This document shows positions 6,986 to 13,240 of a stretch of 15,620 nucleotides of DNA, one piece after another. The translations under genes and the position numbers were made by a program. The stretch covers positions 1 through 15,620 of the forward strand of contig WJIO01000145.1 of NCBI GenBank assembly GCA_014730235.1, written 5' to 3'. This stretch comes from Candidatus Poribacteria bacterium (GTDB taxonomy: Bacteria > Poribacteria > DTPJ01 > WJIO01). Under the pieces are notes generated by a model. That model saw only the letters and a list, made by a program, of their open reading frames with translations. It made no database searches and was not told where the DNA came from. Each line of letters opens with the position of its first letter. The first letter of the stretch is position 1.

Positions 6986-7094
6986 GGCTCTTTCGGGTTC
7001 AGTGTGGTAAAGATAAGAAACTTCTGTATGCTGTTATTCCTGCTTTCGCAGGAATGACAAGCTGAGGGATAACCACACCGAACCCGGAAGAGCC
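6986..7094. mobile_element. MITE copy 1 (ISL3-like ends, perfect 8-bp target duplication)
   Basis: The element is bounded by GGCTCTTTCGGGTTCAGTGT on the left and a near-perfect inverted copy ending GAACCCGGAAGAGCC on the right. It is flanked by AAATATCT at 6978-6985 and again at 7095-7102, an exact 8-bp target-site duplication. At 109 bp it has no coding capacity. The core ATTCCTGC-TTTC-GCAGGAAT (7036-7055) is a hairpin. ISL3-family insertion sequences have GGC-starting ends and 8-bp duplications, so mobilisation by an ISL3-type transposase elsewhere is inferred. It lies between the deacetylase and the kinase genes, both on the minus strand. Confidence 0.85.
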
Positions 7095-7158
7095 AAATAT
7101 CTCATATATGCACTCTTCAAAACATTATATTACCGCGAAGAATCAACCGCTTATCTAT

Positions 7159-8220
7159 TTAAAAGTCTACAGCTTCTTTTATATCTTCCCAGCCAATAAG
7201 TTTAATTTCCAGTTCATCAATCAACACCTGCGTTTCCAGGTCGGTAAAGACCATATAATCAATATAGCGGGCCATATAATTTCTGTCTATATCTTTAACT
7301 TCATCATCATCAATACCCAGGTGGACGATAAGCTGATTTACCCCGGGTTTTAAATCTCTTAATCTAGCATAATATGCGGCTTTTTTTTCTTCATAGGTGT
7401 TTCCAGCAACCCCTAGAATAAGATTATCCAGGAGAGGGTATCGAGCTTTCTGAACTATCTTATAAAACAGCTCTATTTCTCTCTCAGTAACATGTTCTAT
7501 ATACCTGTTGACAATTTCAGGTGTAAATTTAACCAGCAAAGGTGGAATATCATATTCCTTTGCCAACCGGGCATAGATCAGAAAAATGTCTTTCCTGACA
7601 AGAATTGCACCCATATGTGTATCCAGATGAGTGGGTTTTATACCGTTTTCCAGTGCCTTTTCGATTTGTGCCCGAAGTTCAATTTCGACCTCTTCACTTT
7701 CCGCATTATTTTTTATATCCCATAAATTCCCCCACATGTATCCCTCTTCATCGACAAGACTGGGAACTTTATCTACAGGGGCTACAGGTCCCCATCGGTG
7801 ATTTTCTAATTCACTGGTAAGGGTAAAATGCACGCCCATATCAACCTGTGGATGTTCCCGACAATATTCGGCAACTTCGGGGAAATCAGGGCATGGAACC
7901 ATCACACTGCCGCATGTAACTATATTAAATTCAAAGGCATTAAACGCGCCTGCATTTGCCGCGCTGGTCAAACCTATATCATCAGCATGTATTATTAACA
8001 GTTTTTCATGATTAGCATAACCAAGCTTTTCCGATAACGTAAGGACATCATCAGAAGAATCCAGATGACTTTCCAGAAAATCTTTTATTAAAGAACCACC
8101 GGTTCTATTTTTATGACCAGCTTTCCATATATCGGCTTGTTTTTTACCTGATCTTTTAAGAATTTTAGCAATAAAATAGTCTTTGAATTTATTTTTAAAA
8201 TAATTCTCTTCAATATTCAA
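7159..8220 (-). CDS. ChbG/YdjC-family carbohydrate deacetylase with N-terminal extension
   Basis: YdjC/ChbG-family metal-dependent deacetylases remove acetyl groups from oligosaccharides such as chitobiose. The metal site can be read directly: LLIIHADDIGLTSAANAG (His79, Asp81 and Asp82 counted from TTG 8223), GVHFTLT (His132) and PTHLDTHMG (His199, Asp201, His203). About 65 basic residues precede the LSEKLGYANHEKLLIIHADD segment, a longer N-terminus than in enterobacterial ChbG. There is no signal peptide. The start is a TTG: TTGTTG occurs at 8223 and 8220, and GGG at 8228-8230 gives 4- or 7-nt spacing, so I chose 8220. It begins 14 nt after the stop of the secreted lectin-like gene, so the two form an operon. 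This pairing suggests glycan capture and deacetylation; the substrate is unknown. Confidence 0.85.
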   Translation of the reverse strand: MNIEENYFKNKFKDYFIAKILKRSGKKQADIWKAGHKNRTGGSLIKDFLESHLDSSDDVLTLSEKLGYANHEKLLIIHADDIGLTSAANAGAFNAFEFNIVTCGSVMVPCPDFPEVAEYCREHPQVDMGVHFTLTSELENHRWGPVAPVDKVPSLVDEEGYMWGNLWDIKNNAESEEVEIELRAQIEKALENGIKPTHLDTHMGAILVRKDIFLIYARLAKEYDIPPLLVKFTPEIVNRYIEHVTEREIELFYKIVQKARYPLLDNLILGVAGNTYEEKKAAYYARLRDLKPGVNQLIVHLGIDDDEVKDIDRNYMARYIDYMVFTDLETQVLIDELEIKLIGWEDIKEAVDF

Positions 8221-8234
8221 CAAACTACCCTTTC

Positions 8235-8969
8235 TTACTTTTTAATCTCACCCCAGGTTTTGGCCAGGCTAGATTCGGGTTCTACAGACATAGGTCTTTT
8301 GTCACCTTCATCACCTTCATAAAGGACAATATCGTCGAAATATGTTTCAAACGTTGTTCCACCGTTGCCAACATTGGCCGCATTAAACTTATCAACACCC
8401 TGGTTACCGCCGTAATTTCTAAAAGATGCCCCTGCCACCATCTCTTCATCGTCATAATAAAAATCATATTTATTATTGTCCAGATGCATTACCAGCTTAA
8501 AATTATGCCATACTCCTGAAACAATTTGACCGCAGTGAATCCATGCCCCGTCATGATATTCCAGGGTAGGATTTTTCCCCGGAAGCATGGCAACACAAAC
8601 GCCTGACCAATCATCCGGAGCCTGTTGATTCATTATGTAAAAAATCTCCACATCGCTTCCGGCACTTTCCTGAACAAGCCACATAAACTCCAGGGATACA
8701 ACACCTTCTTCTATCATGGGATCCAATATTAAAGTCATCCCGCCGCCGCTTCCGTTATCCGTAACCCTGACGCTTTTATTACTGGCATCAGGAAAATCCT
8801 CCACAACAATTTCCCCTGCCCCTGTAGGCTTCCATGGCTCTGACGGGGGGTCACCTATGGTTTCGTCGTTAAAATCGTAGTAGAATATGAATTCTTCCTC
8901 CAGTTGAGCAATGCATAAAAGGGGAAACAAAAGAACCAAAAAATAAACACAAAATAAATATTTTATCAA
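8235..8969 (-). CDS. Secreted concanavalin A-like lectin/glucanase-domain protein
   Basis: TTG at 8969 lies 6 nt from a consensus GGAGG (8976-8980) with no nearby ATG, so a TTG start is well supported. The first 21 residues (YLFCVYFLVLLFPLLCIAQ) are a secretion signal, cleaved near CIA|Q or possibly lipidated at the Cys. The mature part reads as a jelly-roll, LamG or DUF1080-like domain: FIFYYDFNDETIGDPP.PW, DASNKSVRVTDN, GVVSLEFMWLV, WHNFKLVMHLDNNKYDFYYDDE and TTFETYFDDIVLYEGD. These are typical of secreted carbohydrate-associated proteins in polysaccharide degraders. No catalytic residues can be assigned, so a binding role is more likely than hydrolysis. It is followed at once by the ChbG-like deacetylase. 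A MITE lies 44 bp upstream of its start. Confidence 0.8.
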   Translation of the reverse strand: MIKYLFCVYFLVLLFPLLCIAQLEEEFIFYYDFNDETIGDPPSEPWKPTGAGEIVVEDFPDASNKSVRVTDNGSGGGMTLILDPMIEEGVVSLEFMWLVQESAGSDVEIFYIMNQQAPDDWSGVCVAMLPGKNPTLEYHDGAWIHCGQIVSGVWHNFKLVMHLDNNKYDFYYDDEEMVAGASFRNYGGNQGVDKFNAANVGNGGTTFETYFDDIVLYEGDEGDKRPMSVEPESSLAKTWGEIKK

Positions 8970-9013
8970 TGTATACCTCCATAATTTAAAAAGTTTGTTA
9001 AATCAAAAGAAAT

Positions 9014-9177
9014 GGTTCTTCCGGCTTTAGTGTGTCTATAATTGAAAATTCTCTCAGCTTGTCATTCCTGCGAAATCAGGAATCCATTCTTTATGCAGAT
9101 CTACCGGATTCCCGCTTTCGCAGGAACGACAGCATAAAGAAGTTTCTTATCTTTACCCCACTGAACCCGGAAGAGCC
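9014..9177. mobile_element. MITE copy 2 (perfect 8-bp target duplication)
   Basis: The left end is a decayed GGTTCTTCCGGCTTTAGTGT; the right end is intact (CCACTGAACCCGGAAGAGCC). AAAGAAAT occurs exactly on both sides (9006-9013 and 9178-9185), an 8-bp target duplication. The interior holds an inverted repeat (9061-9085 with 9106-9130, 22 of 25 matching) starting GTCATTCCTGCG. Its right arm matches the left arm of copy 1 (AAAGATAAGAAACTTCT..ATGCTGT), while its left arm matches copy 3 (TTGAAAATT.TCTCAGCTTG). Any frame here is a shadow; there is no coding function. Confidence 0.85.
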
Positions 9178-9185
9178 AAAGAAAT

Positions 9186-9432
9186 TAACCTTATCATTAT
9201 ATTATCTGCTTTAGCGATCAGATAAAATCATTACAAAATTGCTCATAGATTTTAACAACCTATAATAACTATGTCAATATTTCTTTAACTAATCATAAAA
9301 TTTATGCCTGGTATTTAATAAAAATATGGATAATAATACAAATTTTAGCATAAATTTGTATTATTATCTAGTCTGGAAAATAGGCCATGAAAATGATATA
9401 AAAATGATTATAATTTAATGGAGTTAAATTCT
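9186..9432. other. AT-rich intergenic region
   Basis: Together with copy 2 this fills the gap between the lectin-like gene and the acetyltransferase gene. It contains the near-palindrome CATAAAATTTATG (from 9294) and the perfect hairpin at 9329-9368. I see no gene or RNA gene in it. Confidence 0.5.
9329..9368 (+). repeat. Perfect 17-bp inverted repeat upstream of the acetyltransferase
   Basis: GATAATAATACAAATTT (9329-9345) is repeated exactly in inverted form at 9352-9368 around the 6-nt loop TAGCAT. It ends 64 nt before the acetyltransferase start and has no T-tract. The stem is very AT-rich. It could be an operator or a DNA cruciform; an RNA terminator role is less likely. Confidence 0.6.
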
Positions 9433-9918
9433 ATGGGACAGTTAAAACCAGAAATTAGAAATATGGCACCAGAGGATATAAATAGTATCAGGGAACTTGT
9501 TAAAGATTACCCCCCTCTAACAGCCCACGAAAATTATGTATATCGGATATTGGCTGAATACTTTTCGGAAACATGCTTTGTTGTCGAATTTGAAGGTGAA
9601 TTAGTAGGCTTCGCTTCTGGATTTATAAGCCAAAAAGATCCATCAGTATTTTTTATCTGGCAGGTTTGCATTGACGACAGTCATCGTAAAAAGCTAATCA
9701 TGAGACTTATAAGAGAGCATATAAAAAAAGTAGCAAAGACTATGGGATGCAAAAAAATGCAGTTCACCGCAATGGTTGGTACAGATATAGGCAGTTCCAT
9801 GAGTAAACTGGCAAAGCTGCCATTAACACCAGTTTCCGGCCCAAAGGAATTTTTAAGATCGGTTAATGAAAAGACAGGTAAAGAAGAGATAGAACTTTTG
9901 TATGAAGTTAAGATATAG
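9433..9918 (+). CDS. EctA-like GNAT acetyltransferase (orphan)
   Basis: The 161-residue protein aligns by eye with EctA, the L-2,4-diaminobutyrate N-gamma-acetyltransferase of ectoine synthesis. Shared segments are IRNMAPEDINSIRELVKDYPPL, ENYVYRILAEYFSETCFVVE, GELVGFASGFI and PSVFFIWQVCIDDSHR. The usual acetyl-CoA loop R-x-x-G-x-G/A is replaced by HRKKLIMRLI, without glycines, so CoA binding may be altered or lost. No ectB or ectC is nearby, so ectoine synthesis from this locus is unlikely; acetylation of another diamine or amino acid is possible. I chose ATG 9433 because GGAG (9420-9423) sits 9 nt before it; ATG 9418 lacks such a site. A perfect hairpin lies upstream and a ligase relic downstream. 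It is cytosolic. Confidence 0.7.
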   Translation: MGQLKPEIRNMAPEDINSIRELVKDYPPLTAHENYVYRILAEYFSETCFVVEFEGELVGFASGFISQKDPSVFFIWQVCIDDSHRKKLIMRLIREHIKKVAKTMGCKKMQFTAMVGTDIGSSMSKLAKLPLTPVSGPKEFLRSVNEKTGKEEIELLYEVKI

Positions 9919-9950
9919 AATTAAATTGAAAGAAATGTATACATAATTTC

Positions 9951-10073
9951 ATGAATTTACAAACGTTCGAAAAACCCGGAAATGAAGCCGCAATTGGTAT
10001 TAATCGTCCTTTACTTACATATACCCATATTGAGTATTTAGTCAATGCAATTATTAATTCTTATTACTTATAG
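9951..10073 (+). pseudogene. Relic of an AMP-forming acyl-CoA ligase N-terminus
   Basis: This 40-residue frame reads MNLQTFEKPGNEAAIGINRP then LLTYTHIEYLVNAIINSYYL and stop. The pattern 'AIG..RPLLTY..I..LV..I' is the characteristic opening of AMP-binding (acyl-CoA synthetase/ligase) enzymes, normally about 500 aa long. Here it ends at the point where it meets the 3' end of the convergent PilP-like gene, overlapping it by 20 nt. No ribosome binding site is evident. I read it as the surviving 5' end of a ligase gene cut by a rearrangement. Chance similarity of a short ORF is the alternative. Confidence 0.4.
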
Positions 10074-10746
10074 CCCTTTCAACCACCTCTAATTTTTCCA
10101 TTGCTCCTCTGTATTCCTCAGGATTCCTGATACCTTTCATCTGTAAGCCATCAATGTGCTTCTCTATTTCCCGTCTTATATTATGGAGTTCATCCACACT
10201 CATTTTCCTGGCCCACTCGTGCTCTCCTTCGGGCTTTTTCCCTCTGTCCCAACTTTCTTTTTTAACAGAATTTGCAGAACCTTTTTCTTTATTTCCTTTT
10301 TTATAACTATCCTGCCGCTGCATATTTCCGCCGCCCTCTGACCCTTTGTTGTTGCTGGTAAGTTGAGAAGTGGGAAGTTTTATCTCTTTCTCACTGCCTT
10401 CATGAATTATATAAACACTTTCTTTACCTACTTTTATAAGTTTTACGTCATGGGCAAATCTCTGACCCTCTGTAACATAATAACTCTTATCCGAACCCCG
10501 AATCTGTATAAAGGCAGAATTTCCCATAATACCTGTCAGGACAAATTCTACCGTCTTGATTTCATCACCCGAACCTAAAGGCATGAATAGATTATTATTT
10601 ATAATACTACTGTATTTATCAATTTCAGAAACATCTGATTTTTCATGCTTTATATCAGCATCCTGGGCATTTATTCCGTAATTGATAATCAGTATAAGGC
10701 TTGATATTAATATAAATAAAATTTTAAAATTTGTCTTAGGTTTCAT
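10054..10746 (-). CDS. PilP/GspC-like periplasmic protein with charged tail
   Basis: ATG 10746 is chosen because AAGGAG (10754-10759) lies 7 nt upstream; the frame also opens at 10779 without support. MKPKTNFKILFILISSLILI and following NYGINAQ act as a signal peptide or N-terminal anchor. The segment YSSIINNNLFMPLGSG...VEFVLTGIMGNSAFIQIRGSDKSYYVTEGQ...VKLIKVGKESVYIIHEGSEKEI has the order of the PilP/GspC homology domain: a 'NLF' strand, 'L.GI', 'YVTEGQ', and a closing 'V.I...G' strand. These domains link inner- and outer-membrane parts of type IV pilus or type II secretion machines. A long Lys-, Glu- and Gly-rich linker and a helical C-terminus (MSVDELHNIRREIEKHI...) follow, which are not typical. 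No other secretion genes are present, so it is an orphan and its role is uncertain. Confidence 0.65.
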   Translation of the reverse strand: MKPKTNFKILFILISSLILIINYGINAQDADIKHEKSDVSEIDKYSSIINNNLFMPLGSGDEIKTVEFVLTGIMGNSAFIQIRGSDKSYYVTEGQRFAHDVKLIKVGKESVYIIHEGSEKEIKLPTSQLTSNNKGSEGGGNMQRQDSYKKGNKEKGSANSVKKESWDRGKKPEGEHEWARKMSVDELHNIRREIEKHIDGLQMKGIRNPEEYRGAMEKLEVVERAISNKN

Positions 10747-10774
10747 TATCCTGCTCCTTAATTTATTACTCCCA

Positions 10775-10936
10775 AGCATAAAATTTATGAGTATGGTAAT
10801 AATTTGAAAATTTTCTCAGCTTGTCATTCCTGCTTCAAGCTTTTTGAAAAAGCTTGAAGCAGGAATGACAAATGGAGGATGTTTTTTCTTAATTGGACAA
10901 TGTTTTTTATACTTCCACACTCAAACTGGATGAGCC
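10775..10936. mobile_element. MITE copy 3 (decayed left end)
   Basis: The right end reads CACACTCAAACTGGATGAGCC, an inverted form of the family end. The left end is recognisable only from GAGTATGGTAATAATT (cf. TTAGTGTGGTAATAATT in copy 4); its outer part is replaced, so the boundary near 10775 is inferred from spacing to copy 4. The right arm shares GAGGATGTTTTTTC, TTAATTGGACAATG and TTTTTTA with copy 4. The centre is the 51-bp palindrome listed separately. No target duplication can be seen. Confidence 0.7.
10821..10871. repeat. 51-bp perfect palindrome with 1-nt centre
   Basis: Arms 10821-10845 and 10847-10871 are exact inverted copies of 25 bp, beginning TTGTCATTCCTGC and running through TTCAAGCTTTTT, around the single base G10846. 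It forms the core of MITE copy 3. Such a long, nearly spacer-free palindrome is normally unstable in bacterial DNA. Confidence 0.85.
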
Positions 10937-11157
10937 AAAACTTCTGATACAGACTAAAAACTTTATTTATTACTCCGTTCTTCGCAATAACACAGGGATG
11001 TAAAATTTATGCTTGGTTATTACTCAAAAGACTTGATTTTAACATTGATATTCCTGTATAATTCAAAATGAAAAACAATTGATGTAAAATTTTGCCAGAT
11101 CATTTCAAATATGAAGTCAGGTTTACCATATCGGCTTTCCAGAACCGCACTTCGTAA
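10937..11157. other. Intergenic leader before the glycosyltransferase
   Basis: No gene is seen here. It contains TAAAATTTATGCTTGGT (11001-11017), also present in variant form at 9296 and 10779, and the promoter at 11033-11062. A 16-codon frame at 11111-11161 overlaps the glycosyltransferase start but lacks a ribosome binding site. Confidence 0.4.
11033..11062 (+). promoter_or_regulatory. Putative promoter of the glycosyltransferase gene
   Basis: TTGATT (11033-11038) and TATAAT (11057-11062) are separated by 18 nt, about 95 nt upstream of the glycosyltransferase start. The -10 is a perfect sigma-70 match. Confidence 0.4.
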
Positions 11158-11928
11158 ATGATGCATCAAAGAGAGAGAAATATCTTGACATATACAAAGC
11201 TTTCCATAGTAATACCTGTCTATAACGAGATCGAAACCATATACGAAATACTTAGACGAGTAAGTAATGTTGAAGTTGACCTGGAAAAAGAAATTATATT
11301 AGTTGACGATTGCTCTAAAGATGGAACAAGGGAAATATTGCAAAAAATAGCCGATAAAGACCCTGAAACCATGAGCGAAATTAACCCTAAAGAATCCTGC
11401 ACTTTTAAAGTAATTTTACATGAACAAAACGCCGGCAAGGGTGGAGCTTTACGCACCGGATTTAAACATATTACCGGCGAAATAATGCTGATACAGGACG
11501 CTGACCTGGAATATGAACCCGAAGAATACCCTATATTGCTAAAACCTATCCTGGACGGTGAAGCCGACGTTGTTTACGGCTCAAGATTCCTGGGTAAAAA
11601 ACGCCCGGAGGGAATCCTTTTCAGTAGTTTTGTCGCTAATAAAGTTTTAACATGGTTGTCCAATTTGCTTTCAGGCATAAAAGTGACAGATATGGAAACC
11701 TGCTATAAAGTAATAAAAACGCCTATACTAAAAGAAATTGAATTAACATCCGACCGGTTCGGTATTGAACCGGAAATAACAGCCAAATTAGCCAAGAAAA
11801 ATGTCCGCCTTGTGGAAATTCCTATCTCATATCACGGCAGGGATCACGCAACCGGAAAAAAAATAAACTGGAAAGACGGATTTTCAGCCATCTTTCATAT
11901 AATTCGGTTCAACCTGGATAGAGATTGA
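11158..11928 (+). CDS. GT2-family glycosyltransferase (DPM1/dolichyl-phosphate-mannose-synthase-like)
   Basis: The fold is GT-A. It has KLSIVIPVYNE at residues 14-24, IILVDDCSKDGT (nucleotide-binding Asp pair), NAGKGGALRTGF, IQDADLEYEPEEYP (the DAD metal motif, with the usual Y.PEEYP tail) and YGSRFLG. This layout is that of dolichyl/undecaprenyl-phosphate sugar transferases, which load a sugar onto a polyprenyl phosphate at the cytoplasmic face. Length (256 aa) fits the catalytic domain alone, without a C-terminal GtrA or membrane part, so it is likely peripheral. Start: ATG 11158 lacks a good Shine-Dalgarno, whereas TTG 11185 (LTYTKLSIV) has GAGAGAG about 7 nt upstream, so the true start may be 11185. 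The truncated hicB begins 11 nt after its stop, so the two are probably co-transcribed. Confidence 0.9.
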   Translation: MMHQRERNILTYTKLSIVIPVYNEIETIYEILRRVSNVEVDLEKEIILVDDCSKDGTREILQKIADKDPETMSEINPKESCTFKVILHEQNAGKGGALRTGFKHITGEIMLIQDADLEYEPEEYPILLKPILDGEADVVYGSRFLGKKRPEGILFSSFVANKVLTWLSNLLSGIKVTDMETCYKVIKTPILKEIELTSDRFGIEPEITAKLAKKNVRLVEIPISYHGRDHATGKKINWKDGFSAIFHIIRFNLDRD

Positions 11929-11939
11929 GGAAAATTAAA

Positions 11940-12107
11940 ATGAAAATATATGATCTATCCGTCATAATAGAAAAAGACGAAGATGGATATTATGTAGCTA
12001 CTATACCTGCGCTTAAAAGTTGTTACACTCAAGCTAAAACTTTAGAAGAACTTTATCCAAGAATACAGGAAGTTGTAGAGTTGTGTTTACCTCTATCTAT
12101 GAGCTAA
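11940..12107 (+). CDS. HicB-like antitoxin fragment (orphan, C-terminally truncated)
   Basis: ATG 11940 follows GAGG (11927-11930) at 9-nt spacing; an upstream TTG at 11925 only adds MRKIK. The 55 residues read LSVIIEKDEDGYYVATIPAL, KSCYTQAKTLEELYPRIQEV, VELCL, which is the HicB partial RNase H-like fold (DEDGYYVA, P.L..C.TQ..T.EE...I.E). HicB neutralises HicA, an mRNA interferase. Here the reading ends abruptly with PLSMS, encoded antisense to the last codons of the UroD-like gene (15-nt overlap), and the usual tail is missing. No hicA precedes or follows. It is either a short stand-alone HicB-like protein or, more likely, one truncated at a rearrangement breakpoint. It follows the glycosyltransferase gene closely. 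Confidence 0.65.
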   Translation: MKIYDLSVIIEKDEDGYYVATIPALKSCYTQAKTLEELYPRIQEVVELCLPLSMS

Positions 12108-13202
12108 TTCGGCAGAAAAGTCCAGGTATTTCTTTATGCCTTCGGGTGTAACGTTCCAGGGGACATGGTTTCCGATGCACATCATGTATCCTCCGGTCAT
12201 TTTAGCTGTTTCCACCATGCTTTCTACCATTGCCCTTATTTCTTCCGTATTGTTTCGGGTTAATACCCGGTTGTCACCCTCACCAGCGGCAAAGCAGTCT
12301 TTGTGCTTTCTTGCCATGGTTTTGTAATCTGTATATGGTTCGCTGATGATCCCCCTTGCTCCGCAGGCGAAGACATCGTCGGCATAGGCATCAATACAGC
12401 CATCCACCATAAATATTACTTCCTTACCGGCTGATTTTAACATGCCCCAGAATTCTTCATATCGAGGGAATATATACTTGTGCATCCATTTTGGAGAGCA
12501 TACAGGTCCACGTGATGTAACTATGTCGTCATGGCAGATTACAAAATTCACCGGAAGTCTTGCGAAAGTACGGAAAACCCGACGATTGATCTCGGCGAAT
12601 TCGTCCATTATCCTTTCAAAACGCTTATCCAAACATGTCTCCAGAAAGAGATTCCAGCCGAAGGTAAGTAAAGGCCACATAAACATGGTGTTATAAAAAC
12701 CTGTAGAAGCGGTAGAACCTTCAGGGGCTTTATCACCCCATTCAGCGGGATAACCCTTGCGGTACATTTCATAGAGCTTTTCCTCATCCGAGTAATCTCT
12801 GGACTCTACGACAGGTATATGTGTGAAATCTCCCTGTTCCAGGGGAGAAAATGCGAATACATCCTCGGGGGTTTTGAATTTTGCTCCCCAATCCCAATGG
12901 CTTGTAACGCTGTCACCCCATCGCACTCTGAGCCTTCCTTCTTCGTCTTTTGTGGAGCTTTGTCCTTCCAGATCGAGCTTTGGGCGGGGTTTTGGATCAT
13001 CAGTAGCCGGAATCCCAAGGCCCAATTGCGGATATAATTCCCGCAGTTTTAATCTACATTCCCTGGGATGTTCGTAATAGTCAATACCCGTCAGGTATGT
13101 TTCAGCATCAGGACAAGACCAGTGCTCCCAATGAGGTATATTTTTTGGCGCTAAACCCATGTAGGCCATGTACCTGTCACTATATTCGGGTTTTTCTGGC
13201 AT
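12093..13202 (-). CDS. Uroporphyrinogen decarboxylase-fold (URO-D/MtaA-CmuA type) methyltransferase-like protein
   Basis: The 369-residue protein has the URO-D superfamily layout used by haem UroD and by cobalamin-linked methyltransferases such as MtaA and CmuA. Recognisable segments are the N-terminal DRYMAYMGLAPKNIPHWEHW, FMWPLLTFGWNLFLETCLDKR, VICHDDIVTSRGPVCSPKWM, KYIFPRYEEFWGMLKSAGKEVIFMVDG, ARGIISEPYTDY and the C-terminal GGYMMCIGNHVPWNVTPEGIKKYL. His and Cys residues in ICHDD and CIGNH are candidates for metal binding, as in the methyltransferase branch. The haem-enzyme N-terminal Arg signature is absent, so a haem role is unlikely. No corrinoid protein lies next to it. Cytosolic. ATG 13202 has AAAGGAG about 11 nt upstream. 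A MITE lies 38 bp before the start. It converges on the truncated hicB. Confidence 0.8.
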   Translation of the reverse strand: MPEKPEYSDRYMAYMGLAPKNIPHWEHWSCPDAETYLTGIDYYEHPRECRLKLRELYPQLGLGIPATDDPKPRPKLDLEGQSSTKDEEGRLRVRWGDSVTSHWDWGAKFKTPEDVFAFSPLEQGDFTHIPVVESRDYSDEEKLYEMYRKGYPAEWGDKAPEGSTASTGFYNTMFMWPLLTFGWNLFLETCLDKRFERIMDEFAEINRRVFRTFARLPVNFVICHDDIVTSRGPVCSPKWMHKYIFPRYEEFWGMLKSAGKEVIFMVDGCIDAYADDVFACGARGIISEPYTDYKTMARKHKDCFAAGEGDNRVLTRNNTEEIRAMVESMVETAKMTGGYMMCIGNHVPWNVTPEGIKKYLDFSAELAHR

Positions 13203-13240
13203 ATTTATTTAGACTCCTTTTGTATATTTTAAGATTATTT

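Noticed and set aside
9032-9214. Plus-strand 60-aa frame across MITE copy 2
   Set aside because: It is generated by the element's repeat sequence (SFLRNQESI-type translation of the palindrome) and has no ribosome binding site.
11111-11161. 16-codon frame whose TGA overlaps the glycosyltransferase ATG (ATGA)
   Set aside because: No ribosome binding site and no recognisable sequence; the overlap is likely chance.
11940-12107. A complete HicAB toxin-antitoxin system
   Set aside because: No hicA frame exists on either side and the HicB reading is short.
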